Below are positions 49,376-60,193 of a DNA stretch of 64,000 nt, piece after piece. This stretch comes from Dryomyza anilis (Eukaryota; Arthropoda; Insecta; Diptera; Dryomyzidae): positions 87,610,696 to 87,674,695 of the forward strand of contig OX638132.1 of the NCBI GenBank assembly GCA_951804985.1. Direction: 5' to 3'. The position numbers were made by a program, and so were the translations under genes. The notes beneath the pieces are model-generated. The model did no database searches, had not been told where the DNA came from, and saw only the letters and a list, made by a program, of their open reading frames with translations. Position 1 is the first letter of the stretch. Each line of letters starts with the position of its first letter.

Positions 49376-49835
49376 CACACAGAAAAATCCTGTTATGGGT
49401 GTGTGCGAATTCGACTAAATTGCTGACTAAACTAAATTTAACCTATTTTCATTCGATCTCCATTCGGTTACCGGTAATTGTTAAAGTCCGTTCGTAATCG
49501 ATTATCATTTATCTGTTTGCAGACATCCAATTTATTTCAATTAGATGTAGTTAAAATTTTAGTTTATTCAGCAATTTAGTCGAATTCGCACACAACCTTT
49601 ATATGATATGAGGTTGGATGAACAAATACGTTAGTAGCTACAGCCAGCTTCATTCGGTTAAAGCGAAAATTTAGCAAATTGATTTATTTAACTGATATAT
49701 TCGGTTAGAATATGAAATATTAAAACATAAGAATATTATGATAAACACCAAATTGTTCTCAAATGTTTACAGGCCAAACTTCGGTCCTTTTAGTTTTGGC
49801 TATTAGAACCGACATATCAGCTATGATAACCTAAT
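49376..49835 (+). repeat. Diverged copy of the 19.7-kb satellite unit
   Basis: After 'cacacagaaaaatcctg' there is one unit with 'atatgaggttggatgaac', 'ccagcttcattcggttaaa', 'ggccaaacttcggtcctttt' and 'gaaccgacatatcagct', matching the 19748-20885 units. Confidence 0.6.
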
Positions 49836-49931
49836 TAGTACTTTTTGGAAATGTATTTCAATTTGTATTCCATCATTATAATAATCTGAATCCTTGAACC
49901 TTGTTGGTTATCACATCCAACGAGTACTCAC

Positions 49932-50303
49932 CGGCGAAGAGTAAGGATGTGCTGTCAGCCGTATACCATCCGCCTCTAGATGTCGCTTCATCATTGCCTC
50001 CAGCTCTTTCATCGATGTCGGTGTTTCACAGTCCGTCGCCAGAATCTCGTTGCTATTGCTCAATGCCTTCGGATCATTGATCATGACATATACAATGGCG
50101 GCGCCCTTTTCGCGTAACGTACGCACGTTCTTCAGCAATTTGCCACGATGCTGTGTACTCTCCACACCGATTGCATCCAGATCGATTTCGCCGATTTGTT
50201 TGCAGATCTCCAACTCATCGTAACCGTTCTCCATGAAACTCTCCGAATACTGGTTGAGCCCAATGGCGCGCAACCACTCGCAGACGATGTTGTTGTTCGG
50301 CAT
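49932..50303 (-). CDS. SAM-domain protein (SAMD5/SASH1-like), coding exon 1
   Basis: The exon encodes 124 residues from an ATG in good context (AAAC before it). Residues about 6-66 form a sterile alpha motif domain, a helical protein-protein interaction module; visible landmarks are [11 protein letters not shown], the ENGYDELE turn, [13 protein letters not shown] and the basic helix [15 protein letters not shown] second conserved-looking stretch, [13 protein letters not shown], ends the exon. Both the domain and this tail resemble vertebrate SAMD5 and the SASH1 group, small scaffold or adaptor proteins. The exon ends in phase 0 at a strong donor (CCG then GTGAGT); reading on gives a stop six codons later, so splicing is needed. 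It fits the phase-0 acceptor at 38418. Family assignment is from remembered similarity, not a search. Confidence 0.88.
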
Positions 50304-50312
50304 GTTTTCGTA

Positions 50313-50561
50313 TCACGTGATCAGCGGTAATGTGATATCCTTGGGAGCAAAACTGACTTTAGATTGTTTTGTGTGACGCTTCGTTGTTGCTGTAGCTGTT
50401 GTTGCTGCAACTGCTGCTGGCGGTGCAGTGGCCGCCTGAAAGCTGCCGTGCGTGGCACTACTGATGGCGCTTGTTATCGGTGTCGATGTTGAGCTGGAGC
50501 TAGCGCTGGAGCAGGCAGCCGCGGCAGTTTGTGCGAGACTTGAGCTGGTGGTAGCCTTCAT
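50313..50561 (-). CDS. In-frame ORF upstream of the SAM exon, separated from it by one TGA
   Basis: An 82-codon ATG ORF (the frame stays open a little further upstream) ends at TGA 50313-50315. The next codons TAC GAA AAC run in the same frame straight into the SAM protein ATG at 50303. It is rich in Ala, Ser and Thr (for example AATAPPAAVAATT), then has a basic patch (KRHTKQSK) and an ordinary-looking end, VSFAPKDITLPLIT. It could be an upstream ORF in the 5' UTR, an N-terminal extension made by stop-codon readthrough, or an extension broken by a mutation or sequencing error. Nothing in the window decides between these. Confidence 0.45.
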   Translation of the reverse strand: MKATTSSSLAQTAAAACSSASSSSTSTPITSAISSATHGSFQAATAPPAAVAATTATATTKRHTKQSKVSFAPKDITLPLIT

Positions 50562-50596
50562 AGCATAGTTTGTTTGCGTATACAACGTTCTATGTT

Positions 50597-50640
50597 TTTC
50601 GTGTTATGGTAGAGTAACAATGCAGCTATAAATATAGAAA
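50597..50640 (-). promoter_or_regulatory. Possible TATA-type core promoter of the SAM gene
   Basis: On the minus strand a TATATTTATA string (50627-50636) lies about 30 bases upstream of a pyrimidine-rich stretch near 50600 and about 65 bases before the ATG of the upstream ORF. In AT-rich DNA such strings arise often by chance, and further 5' exons may exist upstream. Confidence 0.22.
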
Positions 50641-51247
50641 GAGATTTTTATAAAATTTTTAAACAAATAGAGTCAAAATTAATCCGAATAAGTGGCTCAT
50701 ATTAAATAGGAAATTCCAATAAATTCAAGCGTCATTGAAGTAAATTATATGTTACTAATTTAATATATTAGATATATTCCTATGAGATTTCGTATCAGTC
50801 ATATTTAGGTTTGATAGTTTTAATGACCTTTCGATACAAAAACAAGCCCTTCCCTACAAGAGATAGGTCGAACACATCAGGAACCTTGCAAGAAATGCGC
50901 AAGAAGAAGATTCATGTGGGATCCTCCAAAAATGGCCTTTACTGAAGTTCGTCGGTCAATTTAGTAATACACCTACGAGGAAACGAACCGGTCCTAGACT
51001 AGGCACATGACAGGTTGCTTGGAGATAGTTAACCGGTCCTAGTTCTGGCTCTTTAATATGAAACCAACCGGCAACTTTAACATGGAGTTGTGGAATGTTT
51101 CATCCGATTAAAACACTGGAATATTAGTACTATAAAATTGAGGTTTTGTGCTGAGCTTGGTCGTCCTTATCCCCATTAGCAAAGATAAATACTGAAATAT
51201 ACCGAACGAAGAGGAATTTAGTTAAACAGACCATTTTAGTTAAGTTT

Positions 51248-51643
51248 CCAGTCTGCCATGTCTCGGAGACCTTCGATTCCTCGAAGCTTTCTCGAATAAC
51301 TTCGATATAAAAGTTCGATCTCGTTGCTTTCTCGATTCTAATTTTAAAAAATGTTCGTACATTGAAATTCTTTGAAAAGATATGATGTTTAAACATTTAT
51401 CAAATCGATATCGCAATAATTTCCGCTGCAATCTTGAACTTTGACCATTTTTTTCTTCGATATCGTTCCGATTTCGAAAAATTTCTCGTATCGAAAAAAC
51501 TCCGACAGAACGTTCCGATATCTACCTACCATCTAGGTCCAATTTGACGCTCGATATCGTTCCGAGAACGGGTCCGATATCGTGTGATTTCTCCATCTAC
51601 TCGTAATGATCTCGTAACGATATCGATACGAATGGCATACTGG
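51248..51643. mobile_element. CCAGT-family MITE, complete copy
   Basis: 396 bp; ends CCAGTCTGCCATGTCTCGGA and CGAATGGCATACTGG. Interior as at 37132. Confidence 0.7.
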
Positions 51644-51824
51644 ATTGAAACATAGAAAAACATTATGTTGCTTTCAAACCGCAATCGCAAGAAGTTCGCC
51701 TTTTTAAAAGAATTTCTCAGAAATAATCTTTAAAATCAGCCAATCAATATACACAAGTACGTGTCTTTACTCAGCAATTTTCTATACCTCGAACACCTTG
51801 CTCCTTGTTATCAGAAATAATAAT

Positions 51825-51896
51825 AATAGTTTGGTGCTATAAATCTAAATTACTTAGACCATTTGAGCTATGCGTGTTATATTTGATTGGTTGGTT
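51825..51896 (-). mobile_element. SINE-type 3' tail next to a LINE 3' end
   Basis: The last roughly 70 bases match the SINE 3' end (CAAATATAACACGC, then AGCTCAAATGG, then AGCACCAAACTATTATTATT on the minus strand). It continues directly from the minus-strand LINE 3' region at 51897. It could be a severely truncated SINE or the LINE's own tail. Confidence 0.55.
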
Positions 51897-53710
51897 GAAA
51901 TGATGGTCGTTTTAATGGCACAAGTCCTGTAACTCTGTTGTTAACTGTTGTTAGTTAATTCGGGAAGGGATCAAGACTTTATTCATTTGGAGGAAGACAA
52001 CGATTTTTAGATAGATAACCATTTTTCCCATGCATATTCCAGGTATGTCTAATAGATCGTCGAGAAAGTATTTGCCAAAGACGCCAAATCTACCAGCAGC
52101 TAGAGCAGGAAATTTGCAGATGTAGTGAACAAAATATTCCTTCCCATTGATATCATTGCAGCTGCGACAGTGTATGTTGAAGGGATTCCGAGTCTGCTGC
52201 GTCTTCCTATACTGCCTAGTGTCCTGTCATAATTGTGTGGTATGTGGGCCAGGTCTTTCTGAAGACGGCACAAGATGAGAGCCTTGCCCAACTTGTTTTA
52301 GCTATGAAGTGCTAGTGAGAGAATAATTGTGCTTTCACAACTTCCAATGGAACAAATATTTCTTCCATTTCAGAGTTGTGAGTGAAGAACCCCGACTTGC
52401 AAGCTTGTCAGCTTTTTCTTCCACTCTATGTTTCTATGCCCTGGAACCCAAGGGGAGAGTTACGTTTAGTTGAAGATCGAGACAGGCGAGCTCATTACTG
52501 CACTGTGCTACTATTTTGAAGTATGTTCCTGCGGAGTCTATGGCTTTGATTGCCGCTTGCCTATCGATTAAGATCGAAAAGTTTTTGTTGGATGGTGCGA
52601 TTTTACTGAGGATGTTGCAGGCTTCTCTAATTGCAAGCAATTCCGCTCGGAAAATACTTGCGTAGTCTGGGAGCCGGTTGGACTTGGTATTGTTGAGAGA
52701 TTCCGAAAAAATACCTGTACCACAGTCCATTTTCGAACCGTCAGTGAAGGTAATTGTATCGAAACCCCTTGTTATGAGACTTTTCCACCATTCTGTTCGG
52801 AAAGGGAAACTAGTTACGAAATTTGTGTTTCCAAAATCGAGCCTTGGATTGAGGTAATTTTTAGATTTCCCTATCAATGCCTGACGAAGGCAATTTAAAA
52901 TTTTGCTGTGACCATATGGTCCTACAGTCCATCAACCGGATTCTCTCAGTCTAAGTCTAAGGATGGTGCGATTTTACTGAGGATGTTGCAGGCTTCTCTA
53001 ATTGCAAGCTATTCCGCTTGGAAAACACTGGGGTAGTCTGGGAGCCGGTTGAATGTGGATTTGTTTAGAGATACCGAAAAAATACCTGCACCAGTACCAC
53101 AGTTTATTTTCGAACCGTCAGTGAAGGTAATTGTGTCGAAACCCCCTGGTTTGAAACTTTTCCTCCATTCTGTTCGGAAAGGGAAACAAGTTACGAAATT
53201 TTTGCTTCCAAAATCGAGCCTTGGAGTGAGGTAAATTTTAGATTTCCCTATCAATGCTTGACGAAGGAAGTTTAAAATTTTGCTGTGACCATGTGGTCTT
53301 GCAGTCCAGCAACCGGATTCTCTCAGTCTAAGTCTAAGGATGGTGCGACTTTACTGAGGATGTTGCAGGCTTCTCTAATTGCAAGCAATTCCGCTTGGAA
53401 AACACTGGGGTAGTCTGGGAGCCGGTTGAATGTGGATTTGTTGAGAGATTCCGAAAAAATAACTGCACCAGTACCACAGTTCATTTTCGAACCGTCAGTG
53501 AAGGTAATTGTGTCGAAACCCCCTGGTATGAAACTTTTCCTTCATTCTGTTCGGAAAGGGAAACTAGTTACGAAATTTTTGCTTCCAAAATCGAGCCTTG
53601 GAGTGAGGTAATCTGTAGATTTCCCTATCGATGCTTGACGAAGGCAATTTAAAATTTTGCTGTGACCATATGGTCTTGTAGTTCAGCAACCGGATTCTCT
53701 CAGTCTAAGT
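51897..53710 (-). pseudogene. LINE fragment: RNase H domain and C-terminal zinc knuckle, with a triplicated segment
   Basis: On the minus strand the frame shows an RNase H domain: FTDGSKMDCGTG, then IFRAELLAIREACNILSK, ILIDRQAAIKAIDS and, in a shifted frame, WVPGHRNI. Downstream is a Cys-His knuckle, CRSCNDINGKEYFVHYIC, with KFPALAAGRFGVFGKYF. This order (RNase H then CCHC) is typical of I/Loa/R1-type LINEs. It is a different family from the other two LINEs. No RT portion is present. The upstream RNase H segment is repeated at 52590, 52961 and 53338. Confidence 0.83.
52590..53710. repeat. Three-fold tandem repeat of a LINE RNase H segment
   Basis: The word GGATGGTGCGA(T/C)TTTACTGAGG starts units at 52590, 52961 and 53338, spacing 371 and 377 bases. 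Each unit holds the part coding for TITFTDGSK and RLPDY and ends with 'ctcagtctaagt'. Units differ by scattered changes, so the triplication is not brand new. Confidence 0.88.
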
Positions 53711-53711
53711 G

Positions 53712-54006
53712 CAGTTCTATACAGTCCTGTATAGAACTTCGGCCGAGCTCTCTCACCATTTTGAGCTGTGCGTATTATATTTGTACTCAAAGTAGTGGGA
53801 CCTACAGTGTATTGCCGAATCCGAACGGGCGGGTGAAAGCTTTTTCATAGGCAATGGTTTTACTCTCGTAGGTTTAACATTTACTGACGAGAAGTAGCGC
53901 GGTAAAGAAAAATGTTTCTATGAAAAGATGTTGTTAGCCCCAGTCCAGGCTTGAACCGGGGACCTTTCGGCTCGCAGTCCAACGCACTAACCACTGAGCT
54001 ACCGCG
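53712..54006 (-). mobile_element. tRNA-derived SINE S9, tail missing
   Basis: Minus-strand head with intact boxes (53930-54006) and full body. The (ATT)n tail and last bases are absent. It abuts the end of the triplicated LINE RNase H tract. Confidence 0.87.
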
Positions 54007-54084
54007 TCTACTAAAGGATACAGCAAATTATATGTGAAGGTCGGATTGGGAGTAGATATATGTATGAATTCAAATTAATGTCCA

Positions 54085-54288
54085 ATCCGATGAATATGGT
54101 GAGAGCTTTTTCTGTGTTTTACTCTCGAAGGTTTGCCATTGTCTGCCGAAAGGTAGCATCGGATAGAAAATGAATTTTATTTTTTTTATGTTTCAGGCAT
54201 TGGGATCGAACCAGAGGTGATTCGAAACAGCGACTCACCTCTTAGTTCAACTGACGAAAAATCTGAGCCATCGACGCTACAAAATAGT
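54085..54288 (-). mobile_element. Related SINE with a different tRNA-like head
   Basis: On the minus strand a tRNA-like head (GTCGATGGCTCAGATTT, then B box GGTTCGATCCC) is followed by body words resembling the main SINE (agagtaaaa, ggtttgcc, aaagctctcacc) at about 54090-54170. No clear tail. Confidence 0.55.
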
Positions 54289-54674
54289 TCCTTTAGATTG
54301 TTTTCATTAGGCATTGATATAAATTAATTAAAGTAAGATAGAATTCGACAAATCGTTATTATAAGTTAAATCAACGCCCAAAAAGAGACTTTATTATATT
54401 CGCTCTAAAAACTCCCAAAATTAAACTCTCGATACTGCATGGTAACCGACCATCTTATGGTACACTACACGAGCTATTCCAGAGAAATTGATTCAGTACA
54501 TTTAAAGCATAGTCACAACAAATGCTGCTTAATCAGAATCTAGTGCTCATCTTTTATACATGCGCATCATGTATTCATTTATATCTGAGTGACCGACTAC
54601 AGCACGTTATCAATTTCAGTTAATGACGTCCAGTCACACAAACACTCCTGCCACTTCCCACACACACACTAACA

Positions 54675-54690
54675 CCCCCCCCCCCCCCCC
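54675..54690 (+). repeat. Poly(C) run, 16 bases
   Basis: Sixteen consecutive C after 'cacacacactaaca'; unusual in this AT-rich window. The length may be unreliable from sequencing. Confidence 0.95.
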
Positions 54691-56885
54691 TGCATCATGC
54701 ATATGAATAAGCCACTTAAAATGACAGATGTACTTGTCTCATATCCGGACACAACAAACTGGCTTCCAGTGTAGCCTTCTTTCGACTTTTGTACGAGAAA
54801 TATCTGCACTAAACCGACCCAAATAATTGTCATGGAAATTTCACAAACACTGTCACTCTGAGCACAGCATGATAAATAAGATATGAAGGTATTTCTGCAA
54901 ATTCAAACTGAGACAGACACTGTGCGAGAAAGAGAGATGGCTCTACTCCAAAAGGATTTCATCTTCGGACTGCAATTTGACCAAATGCTAGGTACTGGCA
55001 ACCAAGGAAATATAAACAATAAAAGATGCCAGCAAGTAATCCAAACAAATGATGATGACGATAATAATGAAAATAATGTCGGTTGGTGTGTTTTCAAAAA
55101 GATATGCTTCATAGAGGGTGTCTGCAAACAGAACAACCGACATTATTTAGTAAATAATGCATATGATTTTGTTGTAATCTACCCAGTACTTGATGATAAG
55201 ACACTCCTAGCACTATAGAACTATCAAGCCAATGTAGGTTGTACCAATCCCTTGGTTCCGAACCCGTCCACTCATAAACACTTACTAAACAAAATCAGAG
55301 ACAAGTCAGAGATAAAACAATGACTAGCAAGGATGTGGTTTAAATACTACATAACATTCCTGCTATGGCAATTAATTTGCTGTTATTCAGTGAAAGTCAA
55401 CATATTTACAGGACACTTTATTAAATCGAGTGCCTTGTGTTGGCATACTTTTCGGTCAATTGACAAAAGGTGTAAAGGTTATAATTACTTCGAAGTTCGA
55501 ATCGTTCGAATTGTTTTATATTAGGCTGCATTGGAATTGCACTTAACTACTTTCGGAAATTGTTGCAAGTATTAATCGTATCGTTTATTGTTTATTACCT
55601 ATGAAGTATAGCATAAGTATCTGTTGTCTGCAGTTTAAATATTTACACAGTTTTGCAAATTTCAATATGTTCAGTGGCGCCGAAGCGTATTTTGTGTTGC
55701 ACGTAAATTCCAACCAACGTAGTTAATAATGTATTTATTGAGTTGCAAAATACACAATTTAAGATATTCATCAAATTCTTGTAAATAATCTGTGGTTTAA
55801 TTCGGAAACACAGACATTTAGTTTGTCATCAAATATTTGGTATCTAGGAAGAAGTGGGCACAAATTATAGTTCATTAATTTTATTACTAAATATTAATAT
55901 TTGTATCATGATATTTAACGATCAAGTTTATTAACATCAAATACCAAAGTAATTTGTAAATGTCACAATCACATTTGTGGTCGCCATCATTTATGAGTCA
56001 AAAATCATCAATGAGTTTTTCAAAATATTTTAAATATTTGGACATTATTAAATTAATTTTGACTTTGATAATCTTTAAAAAAGCCAAAAGAACTGGTATT
56101 CAAAAAAAAATCCACAAAACTCCGAGGGCATGAATTTTATAAATAATGACATAATACACATCAATCTGGTCCCAAAATAAATTGTCTGTCATTTTTTTGT
56201 AATATTTCTGGCATATTCCTGGAAAGGTAGAATTACTGATTAACAAATTTTGTGAAATTTATTAGCAGAATTCCGACATATTTTGGGAACTCTGCTTTTA
56301 AATTTGAGCGCCTCGGAGATTCCTGCATGCGTAGTATATTTTAGGAATACATTGTAGCCATGTGTTTGAGGATAGGTATAACGCATTTCGTTTAATTTTT
56401 TCGAATTATTTTTTTTTTATAAAAAAACGTCCACGAAAAATCTTACGTAGAGTGCTATATGAGTTATATGTATAAAAGTGGACCGTTTACAGGTCTGAGA
56501 TCGATTAATTACACCTATTTCAACATTAGACGGCGCATAGTGGTTCAGAAACGTTTTTATCAGCCAAAACTCGGTATCTTTTGATATATTTTTTAATGCA
56601 GTTCTTTTTTTATTGGAAATAGTAAGGCGTAATAAGCCAATGTTGATTTTATTTTTATTTTTGGATTTTAGTATATAGAAGTTTTTTTATTAATATTTGG
56701 CATGATTGCTAATATTAGATAATCAAAAATATTTCTTATGGTTTGAAATAAACCTTTAAAAATTTAAAAAGTAAAAATATTTGAATTCATTTTTTTTTCA
56801 TGTCTGCGTTGCTTTCTGCGTTACCTGCCAGAGTTTTCAAGATATTGCGCTCAAATTATATTTTTTTGAATACTGGATATATTCT

Positions 56886-56927
56886 TTGTATTTTTACGAA
56901 AGAAGCGCTTTTTCGTAAAAATACAAA
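56886..56927. other. Perfect hairpin, 17-18 bp stem
   Basis: TTGTATTTTTACGAAA and TTTCGTAAAAATACAA are exact inverse copies around a short loop. No transposon ends were seen around it and its role is unknown. Confidence 0.7.
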
Positions 56928-57169
56928 ATACACTTTTTAGTTCGTATGTTATTGAAGATATAAGAAAAAATATATTTTTTCAAATTACGATTTTGAACAT
57001 TTGTAAGTAAAATGCTGTAAAAATCTACAAGCTAAAAATGAAGATTGTCCCTGCGTACGTATACAAGTAATCTAAATTCTTAGACGAACGGTACGAGATG
57101 CATGAAAATTTACACACAGAAAAAAATTCTTCAATATGAAGAATTTATTCATAAATATTATGAATTTTT

Positions 57170-57560
57170 TCACCACAAAACAAAATTTTCGAAAAAAAAA
57201 AAGTTTTTTGAAAAAAAAAATTGTTTCAAAAAAAAAATTATATGAAAAAAATTGTTGAAAAAAAAAAAGTTTTTTCAAAAAAAATAATGGAAAAAAATAT
57301 TTTTTGAAAAAATTCTTCATATACAGTTCATTATATTGAAGAACACTTTTTTGACAGTTACCAAACGTTCATCAATTTTCGAAAAAAAAAAATTAAAAAA
57401 AAAAAGTTTTCGAAAAAAAATTTGTTTCAAAAAAAATATAATGTGAAAAAAATGTTGAAAAAAAAAAGTTTTTTCAAAAATGGAAAAAATAATTTTTTGA
57501 AAAAATATTTCATATACAGTTCATCATATTGAAGAACACTTTTCCGACAGTTACCAAACG
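57170..57560 (+). repeat. Two-copy tandem repeat of about 191 bp, very A/T-rich
   Basis: 'catatacagttcat-atattg' followed by 'aagaacacttt' and 'acagttaccaaacgttcatc' occurs near 57318 and 57509; each is preceded by long runs of A and 'gtttcaaaaaaa'. Confidence 0.8.
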
Positions 57561-57603
57561 TTCATCATATTTATGATCGCATTCATATTATTAATGTCGG
57601 TAG

Positions 57604-58204
57604 TAGAGATGGGCGCCTGCCGTGCTTTTGTCGTTTCACTCCCGAAAATCTGAGTTCGTGCGTGCAAATTTCCGTGCGTGCTAGTTGCTGTCGTGCGCGT
57701 GCGTGTCCGTGACTCCAAAATCTGGCACGCGCCCATTAAAGATTTTTTCTTCCAGCTTCAGAATATAAAAATTTCGTGATATTTTAACCTTTTCTTAAAA
57801 ATCTTTTGTTTTAGTTTTACTTATGGATTTAAGAGAATAAAAAGTATCAAACTTAACTTTTGAATTATTTATTAAAGGGACTAAAAGTCATTGAAATATC
57901 GGTTCCGCTTCGGATTCCAAGATTTTTAAAATTGTGGTTCCGATTCCGGTTTCAACCAAAAAATTAAATGGCCTTCGATTCCGGTTTCATACAATTTTAA
58001 TAAAGGTTCCGATTTCAGTTCTTTGCGTTCCATGACAGGGACTATAATATCTGTTCCGGTTCTGCTTCTGATATTTTTAAATTAGCGGTACCGATTCCAA
58101 CCAGAAAAAAAAAATATACGCTCCGATTCTAGTTTCGGTTCAACACATTTTTAATAACGATTCTGGTTCCTAATATCTCACCAGTTCCGGTTTTATATTT
58201 CACG
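57604..58204. mobile_element. Second hAT-like element copy, right end missing
   Basis: Starts TAGAGATGGGCGCCTGCC and then follows the 3468 copy, with shared words gaaaatctgag, cgtgcaaat, ccgtgcgtgctag and cacgcgcccat. It continues into the same 'ggttccgattccgg' degenerate repeat tract. It stops at about 58204, where a TTACGAA-rich element begins; no right terminus was seen. Confidence 0.55.
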
Positions 58205-58800
58205 TTTCGCATGCTTTTTCATAATTTTCCGTACTTTTTTCGTGAAATTTATCCACGAAATATTTCGTAAAATACACGAAAGAACTTTCGTAAATTTATG
58301 ATAAAATAACGAATATTAATTGTTTACTTTACGAAACTATTCGTAGATTTTATTTACGAAAGCCATTCGTACATTATACGAATGATTCGTAAATTATTAT
58401 TGTACCTTCTTACGAATATATTCGTACATTTTACGAAAGTATACGTACTTTGGACGATATTATTTGTACATTTATGAAACATATGAAATGTATTACAAAT
58501 CTTTCGTATAATACGCGAATACTTTATTAAAAAAAACTGACGATTGATATGACGTTTCATAAAAATATGAAATACTTTTAAACTTTTGACACTAAACAGA
58601 ACTAACACAGAGCACATTTTAATATATTTTGTATTTATAACTATCTATTTGCGCCCGCGATACCAATTACATAAAATAGTTTGTTTTAAACACACCCCAT
58701 AAAAATGACGATTCCTTTATAAAAATATGAAACATGTTTTGATACTTTTGCACATTTAGCACACAGAACACATTTTAAAACTGTTTGTATTTTATAACTA

Positions 58801-59923
58801 CACAGAAAAAAATAATCGACGTAAATACAGCAACCATAAATAATTGTGTGCTATTAACTGGTTTAGCAACGAGTTCTAATGTATTTAGCAAACACATTCG
58901 CTAAAAATGTAATTTGCTTCCAAAAATATTCCAATTTAGGGCTTCGCATAAATAACAAACTATTTAATTGGTATGGTCAACGTTTAAAAGTGTTTTTATT
59001 ATCTTCACGGTCTTTAAAATTCTCATTCAATTAATTGAAAAAGAATGTTATAAATTCTTGTGAACGTACATAACATATACTTTTCTGATGATGAAGTTGA
59101 AAGCATCACCATTTTTGACGACGACGAAGTGTCTTGGCATATAAAGGGTTTTTCAACAGGGACGCTACAAAAGTAGAGCGACAGTGACAGCAAACGACGC
59201 CATATTTCTTGCCGCTCTTTTGACATTTCTCTTCAGTAAGGTTTGCCATTTCATGATGGAAAGATTTTCGAATTCGAATTTTGGTAATACATTTTAATAA
59301 TTTCGACTCGTTATTGGCTCGTATATCTTTCCATGATGAAATGGCAAACCTTACTGAAGAGAAATGTCAAAAAGAGCGGCAAGAAATATGGCGTCGTTTG
59401 CTGTCCCTGTCGCCCTACTTTTGTAGCGTCCCTGATGAAAAACCCTTGAAAAAAACGTTTGTAGCGCTCTTATTGAAAAACCCTTTACCAAATGGGAATA
59501 ATATACGCGCAACCAAACGCGCAAACAAAACATCCATTATTTGCTTGTTTGCCGGAGTTCCTTCGCTGCAAGCTCGCATCATGACACCGCGTCGTGTGCT
59601 TACCAAGGGCGATTATTAATGCAATTAATTAAATAGTCGTTTTAACAAATTATATAATGGTATTGATGTAACTTTTTATATTTTTCTGTTAATTTGTTAA
59701 TTAAGATGATTAAATATTTAATCGATACAATTATTCATTAGTTATTTCAGCTAATCAATTAATTGTATTGATGTTACTTTTTGTATATTTTTTGTTAACT
59801 TATTAATTAATATGATTAAATATGAATTCAATTCAATTAAAGATCGTATCGGCGATAAATCAATTAAAAATTAATTGTATTGATCAAATTTTTGCTATAT
59901 TTACACATATATTTTTTTTTGTG
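58801..59923. mobile_element. Family Z element, long copy with a mariner MITE inside
   Basis: Starts after TA with CACAGAAAAAAATAATCGAC. It ends near 59923 with the inverted type TTTGCTATATTTACACATAT plus a T-run and GTG. A mariner-derived foldback (59145-59485) is nested in it. The whole lies inside a TTACGAA-family element. Confidence 0.5.
59145..59485. mobile_element. Mariner-derived foldback MITE M6
   Basis: 341 bp between TA dinucleotides, arranged like the copies at 26503 and 26983. The spacer between the arms again holds the beginning of the transposase reading frame. It lies inside a family-Z element. Confidence 0.85.
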
Positions 59924-59977
59924 TTTCTGCTTGAGCCCGTGATACCAATTAAAATAAAAAGTAGCAACAGGTTGCTA

Positions 59978-60193
59978 AAGGGGTTTTCAATAAGAGCGCT
60001 ACAAACGATTTTTCAAGGGTATTTCAACAGGGACGCTACAAAAGTAGAGCGACAGGGACAGCAAACGACGCCATATTTCTTGCCGCTCTTTTGACATTTC
60101 TCTTCAGTAAGATTTGCCATTTCATGATGGAAAGATATACGAGCCAACAACAAGTCGAAAGTATTAAAATAACTACTGAAATTCGAATTCAAA
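59978..60193. mobile_element. Mariner-derived MITE M7, half copy
   Basis: Starts after TA with AAGGGGTTTTCAATAAGAGC (3'-type), then the 5' end and ATGATGGAAAGATATACGAG and following codons. It stops near 60193 in 'gaaattcgaattc', without the second arm. Confidence 0.75.

Larger units (their letters stand above)
54289..57169. other. Upstream DNA, mostly featureless
   Basis: A plus-strand ORF at 54883-55218 (111 codons, Asn/Asp-rich middle) has no domain and no clear splice or promoter context. The rest is AT-rich. Confidence 0.45.

Noticed and set aside
53049..53652. Plus-strand ORFs with repeated NVDL and PSVKVIVSKPPG words
   Set aside because: Antisense shadows of the triplicated LINE RNase H segment on the minus strand.
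54883..55218. 111-codon plus-strand ORF as a gene
   Set aside because: No domain, no splice sites, no promoter; the opposite strand is also open here. Kept only as a note in the region entry.
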